Shown here: in pieces, positions 62,232-64,000 of the stretch | How positions within the stretch are numbered: the first letter of the stretch is position 1 | Layout of the letters: each line of letters starts with the position of its first letter | NCBI GenBank assembly: GCA_963833605.1 | Contig: CAWHYZ010000022.1 | Span: 62,001 to 126,000 of the forward strand | From: JAFAXD01 sp963833605 | GTDB lineage: Bacteria > Pseudomonadota > Alphaproteobacteria > Rhizobiales > Xanthobacteraceae | Reading direction: 5' to 3' | DNA: 64,000 bases | Notes under the pieces: model-generated | Seen by the model: the letters and a program-made list of their open reading frames with translations, nothing else | Database searches by the model: none | What the model was told of the DNA's origin: nothing | Program-made: the position numbers and the translations under genes

Positions 62232-63044
62232 TCAGGCAGCCCGCAGAACCCGTTGGACGTCGGGCAAGCTCTGCGTCCCGAAAGTCTTGAGGTCCGCTGT
62301 CAGATCAGCCGGGCACCAGGTGAGGAATGCGGGAGCAAACGTTGGCCGCATCTTGATGCGATTAAACCAGTCGGCGACGCCGGGTCTGTGGCGCGTCCAA
62401 TGCCCGAGCATGCCAAGCATGTCCAACCGGTTAAGGTAGGGGGCCATGCCGATGTCGGCGAGCGAGAACATTCCCCCTGCAAGCCATCTATTCTTCGCCA
62501 GCGTTTCCTCCATCTTCTGAAGGTAGCGATCGTAGAGGCCAAAGGGCCGTGCGATGTCAGGCGCATCGAATTCCTGGGTCACGATCTCTTTCTTTCGGTC
62601 ATGCCATTGCGATGTGACCGATTGCGCCGGCGTGCTGTCGAGGAACTTCCTGACGCCATCTGGACCAAGCCGATGCACGATGTGGCGATGGCAGCATGCG
62701 AACGTTATCTCGGCGCAGGCTGGATGCATGTCCTCGTCGACTGCTTTGGTCCAAAGCCGCATCGCAGCCCGCTCGGCCGCAGCCGGGGGCCGCAAGGGTG
62801 GGCTTGGAAACACATCGTCCAGATACTCGCAAATCACCGTGGATTCGGTGACGACCACACCATCGTGCACCAGGGTCGGCACGACGGCCTTGGGATTGAG
62901 CTTCACGTAGCTCGGATCGAACTGGTCACCCTTGAGGATGTCGACATAGTGGCCCGTCCAGTCCAAGCCCTTTTCGCCAAGGACGAAGCGCACCTTGGCG
63001 GCGCAGACTGAAGACCCATGGTGATAGAGCTCGATCACGATCAT
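62232..63044 (-). CDS. Glutathione S-transferase family protein (first of tandem pair)
   Basis: A 270-residue GST with IELYHHGSSVCAAKVRFVL, NPKAVVPTL, VVTESTVICEYLDD and GGMFSLADIGMAPYLNRL, matching its neighbour with no long gaps. GTG 63038 gives a start aligned with the paralogue and eight-base spacing from GGGGAGG; ATG 63044 is only two bases from that site. Tandem duplication followed by divergence is the simple explanation. Glutathione adduct formation, isomerisation or ether cleavage of an imported compound is possible. Confidence 0.9.
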   Translation of the reverse strand: MIVIELYHHGSSVCAAKVRFVLGEKGLDWTGHYVDILKGDQFDPSYVKLNPKAVVPTLVHDGVVVTESTVICEYLDDVFPSPPLRPPAAAERAAMRLWTKAVDEDMHPACAEITFACCHRHIVHRLGPDGVRKFLDSTPAQSVTSQWHDRKKEIVTQEFDAPDIARPFGLYDRYLQKMEETLAKNRWLAGGMFSLADIGMAPYLNRLDMLGMLGHWTRHRPGVADWFNRIKMRPTFAPAFLTWCPADLTADLKTFGTQSLPDVQRVLRAA

Positions 63045-63267
63045 GTCCTCCCCAGGTCGATCCGCAATTTATACGAAGCCTCGCGCTGAGGCGGGAAGGC
63101 AAAATCGCCGTCAGGCTATGCAGTATCGCGCGGGCTCGCGATCGATCTGGCGGGCGACCCGTTCAACCGGCGTCTGGGCGATCGGCCGCGGCTTGCCGGT
63201 CCGCCGATGGACTGGATGATAAGCGTGGTCCGGATCGGCTCCTCGGTGGGAGGCGATCACACGAGCT

Positions 63268-64000
63268 TCAACCGGTGCGCATTTGCGGCAAGCAGCCGAG
63301 CAGACGCACCAAGTCGCGTTGGTTCTCTGTACCGGTTCGCAGGAAGATCTCCTTCAAGTGCGTGCGCAGCGTGGAAATGCGGATGCCGCGTCCGATCGCA
63401 ATCTCCTCGGGCGATTTGCCGTTGAAGATCGCGAGGGCGATTGTGGCTTGCGCCGGGCTCAATCCAAATAGCGCTGTCAGGGTCGCTTCCGTGAAGGAGA
63501 TGCTGTCGCGAGCCAGGCGCAGGGCGATGAGCGCGTAGCCTGGCTCTGGTTCCTGCTGGTAGCTGCGTGGCAGCGGCGTGACCAACACGAGCAATTCGGC
63601 AACACCGTGTTTGCCGGTGAGCCGCAGCACGCCGCCTGGACCCCCGCTCGCAGCATCAAGGATGAGGGCTGCGAGCCTCTCTGCTTCGGCCGGCACCGCC
63701 GCGCTGAGTCCTTTGCGGCCGCGGGACGGCACGATTCCCACGCCGGCTTGGATCAGCGACTCGGCAGCCGCATTGGCGAGCGCGATCCGGCCTGCTGCGT
63801 CGCAAACCACGACCCCGAAGGCGAGCGCTTCGAGCACTGATTGCTGCGTCTGCACCCGTGGTGCCCGTCGACCATGGCGCAACCGCAGCTGCAGCGCCCG
63901 CTTGACATAAGGAAGCACGCGCTTTAGGCGCGGCTTGTCGGATTTGTCGAACCGTTTCTTGGCCCAGGGCAAGTCACTGCCGATGTTCGCGGTTACTCCG
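63268..64000 (-). CDS. LuxR-type transcriptional regulator, 5' end outside the window
   Basis: At least 243 residues; the reading frame stays open to the window edge (GVTANIGSDLPWAKK before 63972), so the true start lies beyond 64000. A PAS-like middle (ALAFGVVVCDAAGRIALANAAAESL) precedes the C-terminal LuxR helix-turn-helix LSPAQATIALAIFNGKSPEEIA / ISTLRTHLKEIFLRTGTENQRDLV. It is transcribed towards the GST-dctPQM genes but separated by about 220 bases with no recognised feature, and could regulate them. Signal unknown. Confidence 0.82.
   Translation of the reverse strand, partial: GVTANIGSDLPWAKKRFDKSDKPRLKRVLPYVKRALQLRLRHGRRAPRVQTQQSVLEALAFGVVVCDAAGRIALANAAAESLIQAGVGIVPSRGRKGLSAAVPAEAERLAALILDAASGGPGGVLRLTGKHGVAELLVLVTPLPRSYQQEPEPGYALIALRLARDSISFTEATLTALFGLSPAQATIALAIFNGKSPEEIAIGRGIRISTLRTHLKEIFLRTGTENQRDLVRLLGCLPQMRTG

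Noticed and set aside
1..64000. CRISPR arrays, tRNA or rRNA genes, insertion sequences, prophage genes, toxin-antitoxin pairs
   Set aside because: No regularly spaced repeats, transposase, integrase or RNA-gene pattern noticed by eye; a covariance-model and IS search would settle it.

Overview
The window reads as chromosome of a high-GC alphaproteobacterium of the order Hyphomicrobiales (Rhizobiales), close to the Bradyrhizobium / Xanthobacteraceae lineages. This is inference from gene content: a form I CO dehydrogenase, an urt-ure cluster, a RegBA/ActSR redox two-component pair, an FNR/FixK-type box before hemN, tctABC, liv and TRAP importers, an MmcB-family protein, and interspersed palindromes of the kind common in that group. 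I saw no rRNA, tRNA, CRISPR array, prophage or insertion sequence.

Layout. 0.3-9 kb: an orphan solute-binding protein, an ICMT-like methyltransferase, a LigB-type dioxygenase with an HpaB-type flavin monooxygenase (minus), then divergently hemN and hpaD, and a frameshifted DUF4403 gene. 9-18 kb (minus): a FrsA-like hydrolase, an orphan TctC, and the CO dehydrogenase operon coxM-S-L-D-E, with coxL carrying a one-base deletion. 18-24.3 kb: a small His-rich protein, an atypical SDR, a palindrome- and AT-rich gap, and a four-gene minus operon (PaaK-like ligase, MetE-like protein, CaiB/BaiF CoA transferase, second MetE-like protein). 24.6-35.2 kb (plus): urtABCDE-ureDABCEFG, 12 genes behind a sigma54-type -24/-12 element. 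35.3-37.2 kb: a sorbosone-dehydrogenase-like enzyme and a diheme cytochrome c. 37.2-40.2 kb (minus): tctC-tctB-tctA. 40.4-45.2 kb: a LivK-type binding protein converging on livHMGF. 45.3-49.8 kb: an FAD monooxygenase, an NAD(P) dehydrogenase, a GlcG-like protein, an LLM oxidoreductase and mmcB. 50-52.5 kb: a small secreted protein and an amidohydrolase / small protein / Rieske set. 52.6-55.3 kb (minus): MBL-fold protein, regB, regA. 55.5-58.5 kb: an LLM oxidoreductase, a PHA-system protein and an M20 peptidase. 58.5-63 kb (minus): a TRAP importer dctPQM behind two tandem GST genes. A LuxR-type regulator runs off the right end.

Together the genes describe an oxygen- and nitrogen-flexible scavenger: CO as an energy supplement, urea as nitrogen source under probable sigma54 control, several high-affinity importers for organic acids and amino-acid-like compounds, and enzymes for aromatic or heteroaromatic ring attack.

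At least six genes (DUF4403, coxL, the PaaK-like ligase, urtA, the Rieske protein, the M20 peptidase) are each broken by one single-base indel, with conserved sequence resuming in the next frame. Residual sequencing error is the simplest explanation; they are annotated here as single genes with a frameshift.
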